The notes beneath the pieces were generated by a model. It saw only the letters and a program-made list of their open reading frames with translations, did not search any database and was not told where the DNA came from. A stretch of 64,000 nucleotides of DNA from Camelus bactrianus (taxonomy: Eukaryota > Chordata > Mammalia > Artiodactyla > Camelidae): NCBI RefSeq assembly GCF_048773025.1, contig NC_133570.1:21054001-21118000 (forward strand), read 5' to 3'. Each line of letters begins with the position of its first letter. Position 1 is the stretch's first letter. Position numbers and translations under genes: made by a program. Below are positions 44,352 to 55,190 of this stretch, in pieces.

Positions 44352-44369
44352 TCAGCAGGGGGCGCTGTG
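44352..44369 (+). promoter_or_regulatory. CTCF-like motif, no V gene attached
   Basis: TCAGCAGGGGGCGCTGTG. It is the same motif, on the same strand, as those upstream of the V genes at 51.3, 55.3, 60.1 and 62.8 kb. No V follows within 450 bp; the Vic-1 SINE and L1 nest begin about 310 bp downstream. Confidence 0.55.
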
Positions 44370-44680
44370 CGATGTCCAGAGTGCAGGAGTTGTGCTAGAC
44401 AGCTGATAAACCACTTAGCTTGCTCTAGGGGATTTGGGCAAACTGCGTCTTCACTGATATGTGACTTTTCTCCACCTGTGATGACTTCTCCTCACCCTGT
44501 GATGCCTCCTTATCACCCTGTGAGCTCCTGGGTCTGGCTCTCTTATTGCTTCAGATTTGAGTCAGATCCTTTTCCTCTATAGAGTCTTTGCTCAAATCTG
44601 GTCCAGGAGGGAATGATAGTGAGGGTCCAGAATGTGGACCTTTTTCCAGAAACAAAAAAAATTCAATCTAAAATTCATGT

Positions 44681-44780
44681 GAGGGGGTGGGTGGGTATAG
44701 CACAGTGGTAGAGTGTGTGCTTAGCATGCATGAGGTCCTGGGTTCAATCCCTAGTACTTGCATACAAATAAAATTAAATA
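44681..44780 (+). mobile_element. Vic-1-type SINE, sense
   Basis: GGGTGGGTGGGTATAGCACAG, GTGGTAGAGTGTGTGCTTAGC (A box), GGTCCTGGGTTCAATCCCTAG (B box) and an A-rich tail. The clearest camelid marker in the window. Confidence 0.9.
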
Positions 44781-44784
44781 AGTT

Positions 44785-46212
44785 TCATATAGAATCACAA
44801 GGGACTCTGAATAGCCAAAACGATATTGGGGGAAAAAAAAAGTTGGAGGTCTCAAACTTCCTGATTTCAAACATATTTCAAAGCTACATTAATCAAAACA
44901 GTGTGGTACTATTATAACGACAGACACAGACCAATATGATATAACACACAGTCCAGATATAAACTCTCACATATATGGTCAAATGATCTTCAACAGAGCA
45001 TGCCAAGACCATTCAGTGGGGAAAGTACAGTCTTTTCAACAAACAGTGATGGAAAAATTGGATATCCACAGGCAAAAGAATGAATTTGGACCCTTACCTT
45101 ACATCATATAAAAATTAGCTCAAAATGAATTAAAGACCTAAATCTAAGACCTAAAAATATAAAATCTTTAGAATAAAACATAGGGAATAACCCTCATGAC
45201 ATTGTATTTGCTGATTATTTCTTAGATATGATGCCTAATGCACAAGCAAGAAACTCCAAAGTAGACAAATGGGACTATATCCAATTTAAAACCTTCTGTC
45301 CATCAAAGGACAAAATCAAACTGAAAAAGCAACCTACAGAATAGAAGAAAATACTCACCAATCATACATCTGGTAAGAGGGATTTAAAATTTATTTTATT
45401 TTATTTTATTTTTTAATTGAAGTATAGTTGATTTATGATAAGAGGTTAATGTACAAAATATATTTAAAAAACTACAACTCAACAACAACAAGAACTCAAT
45501 TAAATAACAAATAACTCAATTAAAAATGGACAAAGGACTTGAAAAGACATTTTTCCAAAGATGATAAATGTCCAATAAGCATATGAAAAATTCTCCACAT
45601 CATAATTATTAGAGAAATACACATCAAGACAACAATGAGATTTCACCTCATAGCCATTAGGATGGCCAGTATTAAAAAAAAACCAAACACAATAACAAAT
45701 GTTTTTAAGGATGTAGAAAAATTGGAGCTCTGCACTGTTGGTGGGCATGAACAATGGCGCAGCAGCAACTATGGAAAATTGTGTAGAAGTTCCTCAGAAA
45801 TTAAATATAGCATTATTATATGATCCAGCAATCCCACTTCTTCATCTATATCTAAACAAATTCAAAGCAGGATCCCAAAGATATATTTGCACACCCAATT
45901 CATAGGGGCACTCTTCACAATAGTCAAGAGGAGGAAGCAGCCCAAATGTCCATTGACAGATGAGTGGATAAACTAAATGTGGTCTATACATATACAGCAG
46001 AATATTATTCAGCATAAGAAGGAAGGAAATCCTGTCACATGCTACAACATGGTTGACTAGAGGATATTATGCTAAGTGATTTCGGACAGTTGCAAAAAGA
46101 CAAAAAGTGTATGATTTCACTTATATGAAATATTTAAAGTAGTCAGATTCATAAAAACAGAAAGTAGAATGATGATTGCAGGGGTTGAGTGATATAGAAA
46201 AATGGAGAATTG
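44785..46212 (+). mobile_element. Old L1, 5' part of a split copy
   Basis: Begins in the ORF2 C-terminal region (GAATCACAAGGGACTCTGAATAG), continues through CTCACATATATGGTCAAATG and TCAAGACAACAATGAGATTTC to the 3' UTR (CAGGGGTTGAGTG). It contains a small inverted L1-tail insertion near 45380-45460. It is cut at 46212 by a younger L1 and resumes at 49279. Confidence 0.85.
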
Positions 46213-47204
46213 GACGGAAGAAGCAAGATGGTGGAGTAGAAGGATGCTTGTAGCTCACCCTCTCCCACAAATACACCAAAACTCACATCCACGGACCCAC
46301 CCAGCCAACCAGAGCACCTGCCGAACTCTGACAGAACATCGCCCTCTTTGAAAGACAAAGAAGCCAAAATCTGGTAGGAAAAAAGGAAAAAAGAAGGAAA
46401 AAGTAAAACAGTGCAGGATGGGTCCCGCAGGGCAGGAGCGGCAAAGGAGGACTGGTGCTCGTTCTCTGGGTCTCCCCTCTCCAACAGAGAGGCCAGTGGG
46501 ATGGAGGGGGAACCCCCAAGGCTCAGATCTGCCCGAGCACCCCTTGACTGACAGAACTGAGTTAAACGGGCACAAAGGGTCCCCGCAACACCCAGACCAA
46601 GACGCGACTCAGCAGCTGGGGCTGGGACAGGCTGCCCGAGTCCGGCGGAGGACTGGGGCAGCTGCACTGAAGCAGCCCCAGGGGACTGCAGGGGGCTGCG
46701 CACTGTGGCTGGGAGGGGATATGGAGCATAACAACCTCAGTCCCCCATAAATTGCAAAAAAAGCAAAGCAACATGGCTGGTGTGCTCTGGGGGTAGGGGC
46801 GCCATAACCTTTGTCTCCTCAGACCTGCACCACCATTATTGGCGCTTCTTGCGAGAAGAGAGGCGGGGCTCAGCCACAGCCGCCACCTCCTTCTGTGCGT
46901 GCGCCTGGGAGGAGGCGGGCCGAGACCTGAATCTACACCCAGAGGATCCGCAACCTCCTAGACAGGACTGAGACTTGTTTACAGCTGGAGGCAGATAGGA
47001 TCTTTCTGCCCTGGCACCTCAGAGATCTCACACCGCCAAGGCAAACAAGGAGCTGAGATTTGACATGGAGCAGAGGCGGGGCCATTCCTCGGTCTTCCCT
47101 GAGCCCGCCTTTGGAACGCCGACCCGAGGTGGAGCGGGCAGCTGCACAGAGCAGCGCAGAAACCGGAGCTGGGAAAGGGTGGGCGGCAACTGGCTTTCTT
47201 GGCA

Positions 47205-47395
47205 GGAATGCAGCACCTGACCACAGTTCTGGGAGGGGGCATGATCCGCCCAACTGCCTCCCCAGAGTGCAGCATCTGACTGCGGCATTGGGAGGAGGAG
47301 TGACTCGCTTGCCCACTGGATAGGAGCTCAGCACCTGACCCCGTGTTGGGAGGGGGCGTGATCTGCTAGCTGACAGCCACTGGGAGCAGCACAGA
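47205..47395. repeat. Three monomer-like units in an L1 5' UTR
   Basis: Three units of about 60-66 bp, each with CAGCACCTGAC or a near copy followed by TTGGGAGG(A/G)GG and (A/G)TGA. Tandem monomers are known in L1 promoters of other mammals. Confidence 0.65.
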
Positions 47396-47553
47396 CGAGG
47401 GTGCCAACAGAGGGCCTCTGGAAACAGCAAGCTGAGTTCGTGAAACAGGGCGAAGACACAAAGACCTCTCAAAATCATTAAGAGCACAGCGTCTTCAGGA
47501 GAACTAGATAACTGATACTCCTTAAGCCACAATGCCAGAGAGATATGAGCAGT

Positions 47554-48448
47554 ATGAAGAAGCAGAGGAACCACTCCCAATTAAAAGATCAAGAGAAATC
47601 CCCTGAAAGCACGATCAAGGAAATAGACATTGATGGCCTACTAGATCAAGATTTCAAAAAAGGAGTGATCAAAGTACTGAAGGAACTAAAATAAACAGTG
47701 TTCGGAGATATAAAATATGTCAAAAATGAAATAGAAGCTATAAAGAAGAACCAAGTAGAATTAGTAAACTCATTTGCTGAGATGAGAGCTGACCTAAAGG
47801 CTGTACAAAGCAGGCTAGATAATGCAGAGGAACGAATAAGTGACCCACAAGACAGGACAACAGAAAGCACCCAATCAATCAGAACAGCTGAAAGAAAAAC
47901 AAATAAAAAACCATGGAAACAATATAAGGGACCTATGGGATAATATAAAGTGTGCCAATCTACGCATAATAGGGGTTCCAGAAGGGGAAGAAATAACAAA
48001 GGGGATTGAAAAGGTATTTGAAGAAGTCATGACTGAAAACTTCCCAAACCCAAAGGAATCAGATATCCAAGTACAGGAAGCTCAGAGGGTCCCAAACAGG
48101 AAGAACCCAAACAGGCTCACCCCAAGACATATTATAATCAAGATGGCCAGAGTCAAGGATAAAGAAATGATCCTAAAGGCAGCAAGAGAAAAACAAAGAG
48201 TGAGTTACAAGGGAACCCCCATAAGGCTCTCAGCTGATTTCTCTACACAAACACTACAGGCCAGAAGGGAGTGGCAAGATATATTCAAAGTCCTGAATGA
48301 AAAAAAGATGCAGCCTAGGATACTCTATCCAGCAAGGCTATCCTTTAGAATAGAAGGAGAGATAAAGAACTTCACAGACAAGCAAAAAGTAAAAGAGTTT
48401 AGCAACACTAAACCCATGCTAAAGGAAATATTGACAGGTCTATTCTAA
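47554..48448 (+). pseudogene. L1 ORF1 (nucleic-acid chaperone), lightly damaged
   Basis: Starts MKKQRNHSQLKDQEKSPEST. The coiled-coil region follows, then the RNA-binding part (NLRIIGVPEGEE, RHIIIKMARVKDKEMILKAA, ADFSTQTLQARREWQDIF, QPRILYPARLSF). A TAA at 47692-47694 and one frame change near 47870 separate the start from the open 202-codon C-terminal part. Few lesions suggest a fairly young copy. Confidence 0.85.
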
Positions 48449-49278
48449 ATAGAAAAGAAGTAGGATGCTGAAAAATGAGAAACTCATAACTGGAAAAGAG
48501 ATAACTGCCATGAATTACAAAAAGAATAAACACAAAATTGTGAAAGAAGACATCTAAATCATTAAGAGTGAGAGAGGGAAGCAAGGAAAGCCATTATGGA
48601 AAACAGTATGGAGATTCCTCAAAAGACTAGGAATAGACTTACCATATGACCCAGGAATCCCGCTCCTGGGCATAAATCCAGAAGGAACCCTACTTCAAAA
48701 TGACACCTACACCCCAATGTTCATAGCAGCAATATTTATAATAACCAAGATATGGAAACAGCCTAAATATCCAACAACAGATGACTGGATAAAGAAGAGG
48801 TGGTATATTTATACAATGGAATACTATTCAGCCATAAAAACTGACAACATAACGCCATTTGCAGCAACATGCATGTTCCTGGAGAATGTCATTCTAAGTG
48901 AAGTAAGCCAGAAAGAGAAAGAAAAATACCGTATGAGATTGCTCATATGAGGAATCTAAAAACAAAACAAAACAAAACATAAATACAAAACAGAAACAGA
49001 CTCATAGACATAGAATACAAACTTGTGGTTGCCAAGGGGGCGAGGAGTGAGAAGGGACAGACTGGGATGTTAAAACGCAGAATAGATAAACAAGATTATA
49101 TTCTATAGCACAGGGAAATAAAACAAGATCTTGTGGTAGCTCATAGCGAAAAAAAATGTGACAATGAATATATATACGTTCATCTATAACTGAAAAATTG
49201 TGCTCTACACTAGAATTTGACACAACATTGTAAAATGACTATTACTCAATTAAAAAATGTTTAAAAAATGGAGAATTG

Positions 49279-49440
49279 TTGTTTAATGACTATAGAGTTT
49301 CAGTTTTTCAAGATGAAAATTTCTGGAGATCTGTTGCACAGCAATGCCAATATGCCTAATGCTATTGAACTGTACACCTAAAAATGGTTAATATAGTAAA
49401 TTTTATATTATTTATTTTGAACAAAATAAAAAAAAAAAAG
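49279..49440 (+). mobile_element. Old L1, 3' part of the split copy
   Basis: Continues the 3' UTR cut at 46212: TTTAATGACTATAGAGTTTC, TGCTATTGAACTGTACACC and TAAAAATGGTTAATATAG, then an A-tail. It joins cleanly to the 5' part if the inner L1 and one target copy are removed. Confidence 0.88.
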
Positions 49441-49802
49441 AAGCTGGGCCAGAGGTGAGGGGCACTGCTGAAGCACAGGAATAGAGCCTGTGGATGGAAG
49501 ACAGGGTGTGTAAGCACTGATAGGAGGAAATACCATCTACATTTTCACTCACCTTGTGCTGCAGAAGAGCATGTCCATCCCCTCAGGATGTTGGTGACAA
49601 GCCACAGCTGTGGTGACACTGGCTGTGACCATGACACCAAAGGAAGTCACTGATGTTTTCTTAACATAGCATTATGGTCATAGAATCTCCAAATATTGTT
49701 TAACCTCATCTGACTTCGGAATCACCAATTCTGATAATATAATTGCTTTAATAGAAAGGTGCGACTTGGGCTCAAACTATTCAACATGAAAATAAAATTA
49801 GA
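49441..49802. other. IGLV intergenic spacer
   Basis: No gene, V segment or repeat recognised. Confidence 0.5.
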
Positions 49803-49910
49803 GTACTCGTTTCAGCAGGACATGTACTAAAATTGGCACAATAGAGAGAAGATTAGCATGGCCCCTGCATAAGGATGATACACACATTCGTGAAGAGTTC
49901 CATGTTTTTT
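49803..49910 (+). pseudogene. U6 snRNA retro-pseudogene
   Basis: Nearly full-length U6: TACTAAAATTGGCACAATAG, AGAGAAGATTAGCATGGCCC, CTGCATAAGGATGATACACA and TTCGTGAAGAGTTCCATG then TTTTTT. The 5' stem is altered (GTACTCGTTTCAGCAGGAC) and about ten substitutions are spread through it. No proximal sequence element or TATA is evident upstream, so it is a dead copy. Confidence 0.92.
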
Positions 49911-50350
49911 GAAAAAGTTTATCGTTGCCTTGCTCACTGTTTAGTCATAAATGATGTAAGGTAATGGAGTTTTAATATTGCAGGAGGTCGACTTGCATAC
50001 AATTGATAGATTTTTAAGTCTTTGGGATTAACTTTTTAAAGTTAGCCCTATGTTCTTGGATGTAGTCAAATGATAATTCTTTAGAACTATTCCATTTTCC
50101 AGACATTTTACGTTCAGATGGTGGTTCCCTGCTGGTGGATTGTTCCTTTTGGTAAGCTTCTTTATGATAGTGTCTGTATTACTTGAGTTCTTAGGTGCTC
50201 TGCAGACAAAATTGAAGGAGGTTACTGTTACCCAGCACTTTGGCTTTCAGGCTTAAATAAGAACCCCCACAAATGTCCTTGCTGTATCATAGTGCTATTA
50301 AATGCATCTCAAGTGAATAAAGAGTTAATTTATTGAAAGTAAAAAATAAG
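49911..50350 (+). other. Unidentified 3'-UTR-like sequence fused to U6
   Basis: Follows the U6 T-run directly. It ends CAAGTGAATAAAGAGTTAAT and an A-rich stretch, like an mRNA 3' end with AATAAA. It could be the mRNA part of a U6-mRNA chimeric retrocopy. I do not recognise the source gene and see no coding frame. Confidence 0.35.
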
Positions 50351-51013
50351 TAAAATGAATAGTATCCAACTGGTCCACAAAATGAGAAACCTCGGATTAT
50401 GTATATGGGCTTTTTTTTCTACCCTACCCAGACATCCAGTTGGTCACGAGCGTTGTAGATTGTCTCTCCGAAGCTCTTTCAAATTCATCTGGTCCTGCTG
50501 ATTTTCCATTCTGATACCTTATTTCAAATGTTCATTGCATATCTTGATTATGGGCTATGATTGAATTGACCCTTGATTCACATATGGCCCCTCCCCTCAC
50601 TTCCTCCTCAGGTTCTTTCTCCTTTCCTGGTGCCTTCTGGTGGGGGAAGTCTGGTCCCAATCCCAGGATTCCTCTTTCTTCTTGTCTGAATAGCTAGGCT
50701 CCTTTCAGAGAATGGCTCAGACACTTGCCCCACGTGTCCCCTCCTGGAGAGGGCAGCATCCTCGCCTCCATTTCCTTCCAAATAGAGTGCATTCTGCTGG
50801 TATTTATCACCTCCTTTAACACAAAGTGACTCTAAACGTCTGGACCGGAGAAGCGGTCCATCTGGATGAGCTTGAAGGTTTGAATGTAGTTTGATCATAG
50901 GATGCCGTGCAGAGACACCTTGGACTCACGGCTGGAATCGTGAGAGGTGCAGACGGGGCAGGGCGGGGGTCCTGAGCACCAGCACCTGCCTAGGGTGGAC
51001 GTGTGTTATGCCT

Positions 51014-51032
51014 CCACCAGAGGGCGCTGTGG
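51014..51032 (+). promoter_or_regulatory. CTCF-like motif upstream of the IGLV6-like gene
   Basis: CCACCAGAGGGCGCTGTGG, a very close match to the known CTCF core (CCASYAGRKGGCRS). It lies 308 bp before the leader ATG. Confidence 0.65.
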
Positions 51033-51213
51033 CCTATGCACCTGCTCGATGCTCTCCAGTTTCTCAGCTGTTTCCAGACCTCTTGTAGGTGTTCCTGTGA
51101 CCTCACTGGGGTGAATAACATCCCCCCTCATACAGTCTTTCTTTTTATCAGGTTATCAACCTGATAAAGGCTAAGGCTGAAGGAGGGATTTAAACAACCT
51201 CATAAGGGGTAAG

Positions 51214-51221
51214 ATTGGCAT
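51214..51221 (+). promoter_or_regulatory. Degenerate octamer of the IGLV6-like gene
   Basis: ATTGGCAT, one base from the Ig octamer ATTTGCAT, 108 bp before the ATG. TATAAGA follows at 51254-51260. Confidence 0.55.
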
Positions 51222-51321
51222 GGAGACCTCCCACCCTCAGGATCAGGGTGACGTATAAGAAAGGTTGGTGGGCCCAGGCCTGGCTGTGGGGCTCAGGAAG
51301 CAGAGCCTGAGCACCTCTACC

Positions 51322-51796
51322 ATGGCCTGGGCTCCACTCCTCCTCACCCTCCTCGCTCACTGCACAGGTGGGTGCCTGCAGGGCATTCCGGGAGGGCTCC
51401 TGTCTGTCATCTGGCAGGATGGCCTCTCCCTCCTCCCTTGGAACGGGATCTGTCCTGTCTTCGCTGATCTCTGTGTCCTTCCTCATTGCAGGGTCTTGGG
51501 CAGAGGTTGTGCTGACTCAGCCCAGCTCTGTGTTGGGGTCTCCTGGGCAGAAGGTCACCATCTCCTGCGCCCGCAGCAGCGGCAACACTGGGGATTGTGC
51601 CCAGCTACCAGCAGCGCCCGGGCAGTGCCCTCACCACTGTAATCTACAAAGATGATGAAAGACCCTCTGAGGTTCCCGCTCGGTTCTCTGGCTCCATTGA
51701 CACCTCCTCCAGTGCCGCCTCCCTGACCATCTCTGGGCTGAAGCCCAAGGACGAGGCCGACTACTGTTGTCAGTCTGATTATGACAGCAGTAAGAA
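51322..51796 (+). pseudogene. IGLV6-like variable gene, frameshifted
   Basis: Leader exon 51322-51367 (MAWAPLLLTLLAHCTG, GTGGGT donor); V exon from 51492 after TTGCAG. FR1 reads [20 protein letters not shown] and [11 protein letters not shown], then the frame changes at the CDR1/FR2 border near 51595. In the new frame it reads [40 protein letters not shown] and [26 protein letters not shown] and FSGSID.SS are IGLV6 hallmarks. The conserved FR2 Trp is also missing. The recombination signal is only mildly altered. A germline pseudogene, with a good leader and splice sites. Confidence 0.9.
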
Positions 51797-51835
51797 CACG
51801 GTGCTCCAGACCCATAAGGAGGTAAGACCAAAACT
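51797..51835 (+). promoter_or_regulatory. V recombination signal of the IGLV6-like gene
   Basis: Heptamer CACGGTG (fourth base altered), 23-bp spacer, nonamer ACCAAAACT. Weaker than the others. Confidence 0.8.
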
Positions 51836-52039
51836 GCCCAGAGCCTCCCTGTCCTGGGTCTGCCCTCGACCCATCCCAGCCAGGAGGGCTGATTCTTCCT
51901 GTGTTGCGCTTGGAGGCTCAAGTTGGACTTTCGTGAGTTCTTCTCTTTTCTTTTCAAAATATAATATTTTCCTCTCATGTCTTGATGGATGATCTCATAA
52001 TCCATTGCAATCACTTCATGGAGGAGATTTAGTTCAAAT

Positions 52040-52159
52040 CAAGGTTTCTGAACTTCTGTATTCCTTGTGGAGGGGGCTGTTCTGTGCACTGCAGGACATT
52101 TAGAAGCTTCCTTGAGCCCCACACATCAGAAGCCAGTAACAACCTACTCTCCATATTGT

Positions 52160-52216
<57 letters not shown>

Positions 52217-52282
52217 CTCCAGCCATATTCATATATCTCCTGGCAGAGCAAAAATCACCCCAGTTTGAGAACTGCATGGTAA
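52040..52282 (-). mobile_element. MER5A, antisense, with an internal (CA)n
   Basis: GGGGCTGTTCTGTGCACTGCAGGAC and CCAGTAACAACCTACTC, then the CA run, then CAAAAATCACCCCAGTTTGAG, in inverted MER5A order. The CA array sits where the consensus reads TTGTGACAACC. Confidence 0.75.
52161..52212. repeat. (CA)26 microsatellite
   Basis: 26 AC units lying inside the MER5A copy. Confidence 0.96.
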
Positions 52283-53429
52283 AAGAGCATGTTCTCAGCC
52301 ATTCGGAAGCCTTTGGCTTTGAATCCTGTTTCTGCCATCACTGGATGTAAGATGTGTCACCTCCTTGTGCTACTGCTTTGCCGTCTTAGACAAACATCAA
52401 CACACAGTTCAAATGATTGTTTTGATGGATGAATAACGTTGTAAGACGATAAGGTCAGAGAACCTGTGACCCAGTCGTGTGGAATCTCCTCCCAATCAGA
52501 TTGTGGAGTATGATTTTTGGCTAGATTAGATGTGTGAATAATATTTTAAAACTTTATAAAAAACGCATGAAAATATAATAGCTTGCTCTTCATTTATTCC
52601 CACAGGGATTATTTTTCAAGCATGGGATACAAAGATAAAGATGTGGAAAGGTCCTGTACTCTTATGGTTTACAGTTTAGGGTGGGTACGAGGAAACAGAC
52701 AAGAACACAGGCAAAGACGAGTGTATAAAAATGTCCCTTGTTTTACGGGAGTGTTTGGGTTTGAATTTTGGCCCTGCCTCTATTTGGTTCTCTTCAAATT
52801 TGGGTCCTTGGGTCTCCGCTAGCAGAATGTGGATATTTATATTTCAATGTAAGTTGATTAAATTAAGTAAAACTTAAAATTCTATTTCTTAGCCACACTT
52901 GCTGCACTTCAATGGCTTAATGGCTTCATGTGTCTCGTGGCTACCATATCTGAGAGCGTAGGCAGAGGACGTTTTTACCACGGCAGGAAATTCTACTGGA
53001 CAATTGGAAATGCTGACTTGACAATTCACTTGCCACTCAGGGATGAAGACAGCCCACTTAGTAAAAAGCACTCTTGAGAAATCTCTTCTGTAGTGTGAGG
53101 CACGGTTCTTTGGGATACAACTCCAGGGAGTAATTCTCATGTGCATAAATTTTAACCAGAGAGTGAGGATCATAAAAGGAGTGAGAGATCTGGATGTGCA
53201 GACTGAAAATGCTCCTCTCGCCACGAGGCGACTATTCCATGGTGGGCAGGTGGGATTCCTAACGCCCCTGCTGGCCTTCAGGGTTTGCTCTGCTCTGCAT
53301 CAGCGTGAGGTTTCTGTGTCTCATGGGGACAGATCAGGGGTGGTAGCACATCTCCAAGACGCTCTAAATGATCCCCAACCCCTGGTGTCCATGCCCTTGT
53401 ACACACTGGAGAAAGTTGACTTGTGAAAC
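52283..53429. other. IGLV intergenic spacer
   Basis: No V segment, gene or confidently named repeat seen. Confidence 0.45.
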
Positions 53430-53790
53430 TAAGGATATGAAGGAAATGGCCGCGTGTGACTTCCGACGCTGCAGCACAGAGGATTTCCATCGTGCTTTCT
53501 TAGATTGCTCACTGTGGGGGAAGGTGGTTGCTGTGTTGTGAAGACTCTCAAGGAGCCCTGTGGAGAGGTTCATGTGTCAAGGGCCTGAGGCCTCCTACCA
53601 CCAGCCTTGTAACTCAGCCACATTGGAAGCTGATCCACCAGCCCCAGTCAGGCCCTCATAGACTATTTCCTGGTCAAAACCTTGACTGCAACCTCACGAA
53701 CAAACCTGAGCCAGAAACGTCCTTCTAGGTTGTTGCCAATTCCTTGACTCACAGGACCTGTGGCATCATATATATTGTTCTAAGCTTCTA
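53430..53790 (+). mobile_element. Possible old LTR or related interspersed repeat fossil
   Basis: CTCAAGGAGCCCTGTGGAGAG, GACTGCAACCTCACGAACAAACC and TTCCTTGACTCACAGGACC recall a common ancient mammalian interspersed repeat, probably MaLR-like. Heavily decayed; family uncertain. Confidence 0.4.
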
Positions 53791-54883
53791 ATCTTGGAGA
53801 AGCTTGATGTGAGGAAATAGATAATGAATACACCAAGGGAAGGACGTGGCGACGTGGAGGGTGTAGGCACTGGTGGGGTTAGGCCTTGATGCCTGCGCTC
53901 AGTGAAATGTGATGAGACCACCATGGGCTCCCTCACTCTGCATGATTTCCATGGATCCCCTAATGGCTTTTCCTTGTAATCCATGGCTTCCTTATAAACA
54001 TCCCACAGGAATTACTCATATCTTTTATGCCTTGTCCAGGTTCCTTGTGTAAATCTTTGAGTATAAATTAATCAAAGGACATTGGCTTCTTCCACACATT
54101 GAGGTTTCAACATTGAATTCCTTATAACAAGGCACCTGACCCTCTTTATTGTCTTTTTCACTCCCTCCATCTTTATCAGATGTGAAGTCTCATGTGGACA
54201 GTCACTTTGTGTATTCCTTTGAAGAATAAGAAACCCCTGTGTACCTTTCTGCCCCTTAACTAGAAAACAGAGATATTGCTTTAACAAGAGGGGTCACCCA
54301 ATGGAAAAGATGGGAAAAAAAAAAAAACACATATAGCAGGCCCTGATTCAGTAGAGCGGGAAGTGAAGTAAACTTCCCAAACTACATTTTAGAAGAGACT
54401 CTCATTTTTGGTCTCCCTAATCAGGTAGTGGACTTTGATAGAAAACGTCCATAATAGGGGAGAAACGTAACATTTTAGAGCTCATCAGTGAACGTGGCAC
54501 TGAAGACCCTCTTCAAGCTGGGAAAGCCAAGGAAGAGGAAGGAAGAGCGAGCCTGGGGTGTTGGCAATCCCACAAAGACAACAGTGAGTTTCCAGCTTGT
54601 GAATATCCAGGGGTCCGATGAAGTCAACTGAAGAAGAATATTTTTATCATCAGATGACAAAGGCTCGTGTTGACCTGGGGACATCTCGACCTCTCTGTTC
54701 TCTCTGCCTCCTGCCTCAGCCACAGTGGCCTCTGTTGAAAAGGATGCTTATCAGTATCAATTACCATCAGACACTACAGGGTGTTGTCCGCAGATATTTC
54801 TGGAACGCTGGAATGACAGTGACCATGCTTTCAGGCCAACATCATTAGCAGTTTACACTGAGAAACTGAAATTTGAGATCACA

Positions 54884-54904
54884 GGGAAGTAGGGGGCGCT
54901 GTGG
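54884..54904 (+). promoter_or_regulatory. CTCF-like motif upstream of the IGLV5-52-like gene
   Basis: AAGTAGGGGGCGCTGTGGG, 3' half identical to the other copies, 5' half weaker. About 390 bp before the leader ATG. Confidence 0.5.
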
Positions 54905-55190
54905 GCTTTCCCCAGGTCTGCACTGTGGGTGCCCCCTGCTGTGTAATCCCTCAGACTCTCCAGGGCAGGGGCCTGTGTCGGCTGATGGAGACTTAGCAGT
55001 GTGTCCTCTGTGGGCTGGGCAGGGTCTCTGCTCACAGGTGTGTGTAAGGTCACAGCAGCTGCTTCCTCCCGAGTCACTCCCATGGGGGCAAACTCTGAGT
55101 CTCAGCCATCAGCCCCCTCCTTGTAAAGAAGCACATGCAGTCCTCTGCTGGTCTTCAGGATGGAACAGAGATCTCCAGTATGGGAGGCTA

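Larger units (their letters stand above)
46213..49263 (+). mobile_element. ORF2-deleted L1 (5' UTR + ORF1 + 3' end), inserted in an older L1
   Basis: 3.05 kb. Parts in order: 5' end with an L1-like AGCAAGATGGTGGAGTAG (CAAGATGGT resembles a YY1 site, 46224-46232); a GC-rich 5' UTR to 47553; ORF1 47554-48448; about 140 bp of inter-ORF DNA; then, at about 48590, a jump to the last 360 bp of ORF2; a 3' UTR ending TGACACAACATTGTAAAATG; and an A-rich tail. About 3.4 kb of ORF2 is missing compared with a normal L1. Both sides carry AAAAATGGAGAATTG (46198-46212 and 49264-49278), a 15-bp target-site duplication, showing it inserted as one unit. It could not move without ORF2 from elsewhere. Confidence 0.88.

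Noticed and set aside
44681-44780. Real tRNA gene (A and B boxes present)
   Set aside because: The boxes belong to the Vic-1 SINE head. The rest does not fold as a tRNA and has the SINE A-rich tail; two inverted sister copies exist in the window.
46933-47580. 215-codon open frame on the - strand
   Set aside because: It is antisense to the GC-rich L1 5' UTR. Low stop density follows from base composition, and there is no domain or conservation argument.
49803-49910. Functional U6 snRNA gene
   Set aside because: Many substitutions including the 5' stem, and no visible proximal sequence element or TATA box. Best read as a retro-pseudogene.
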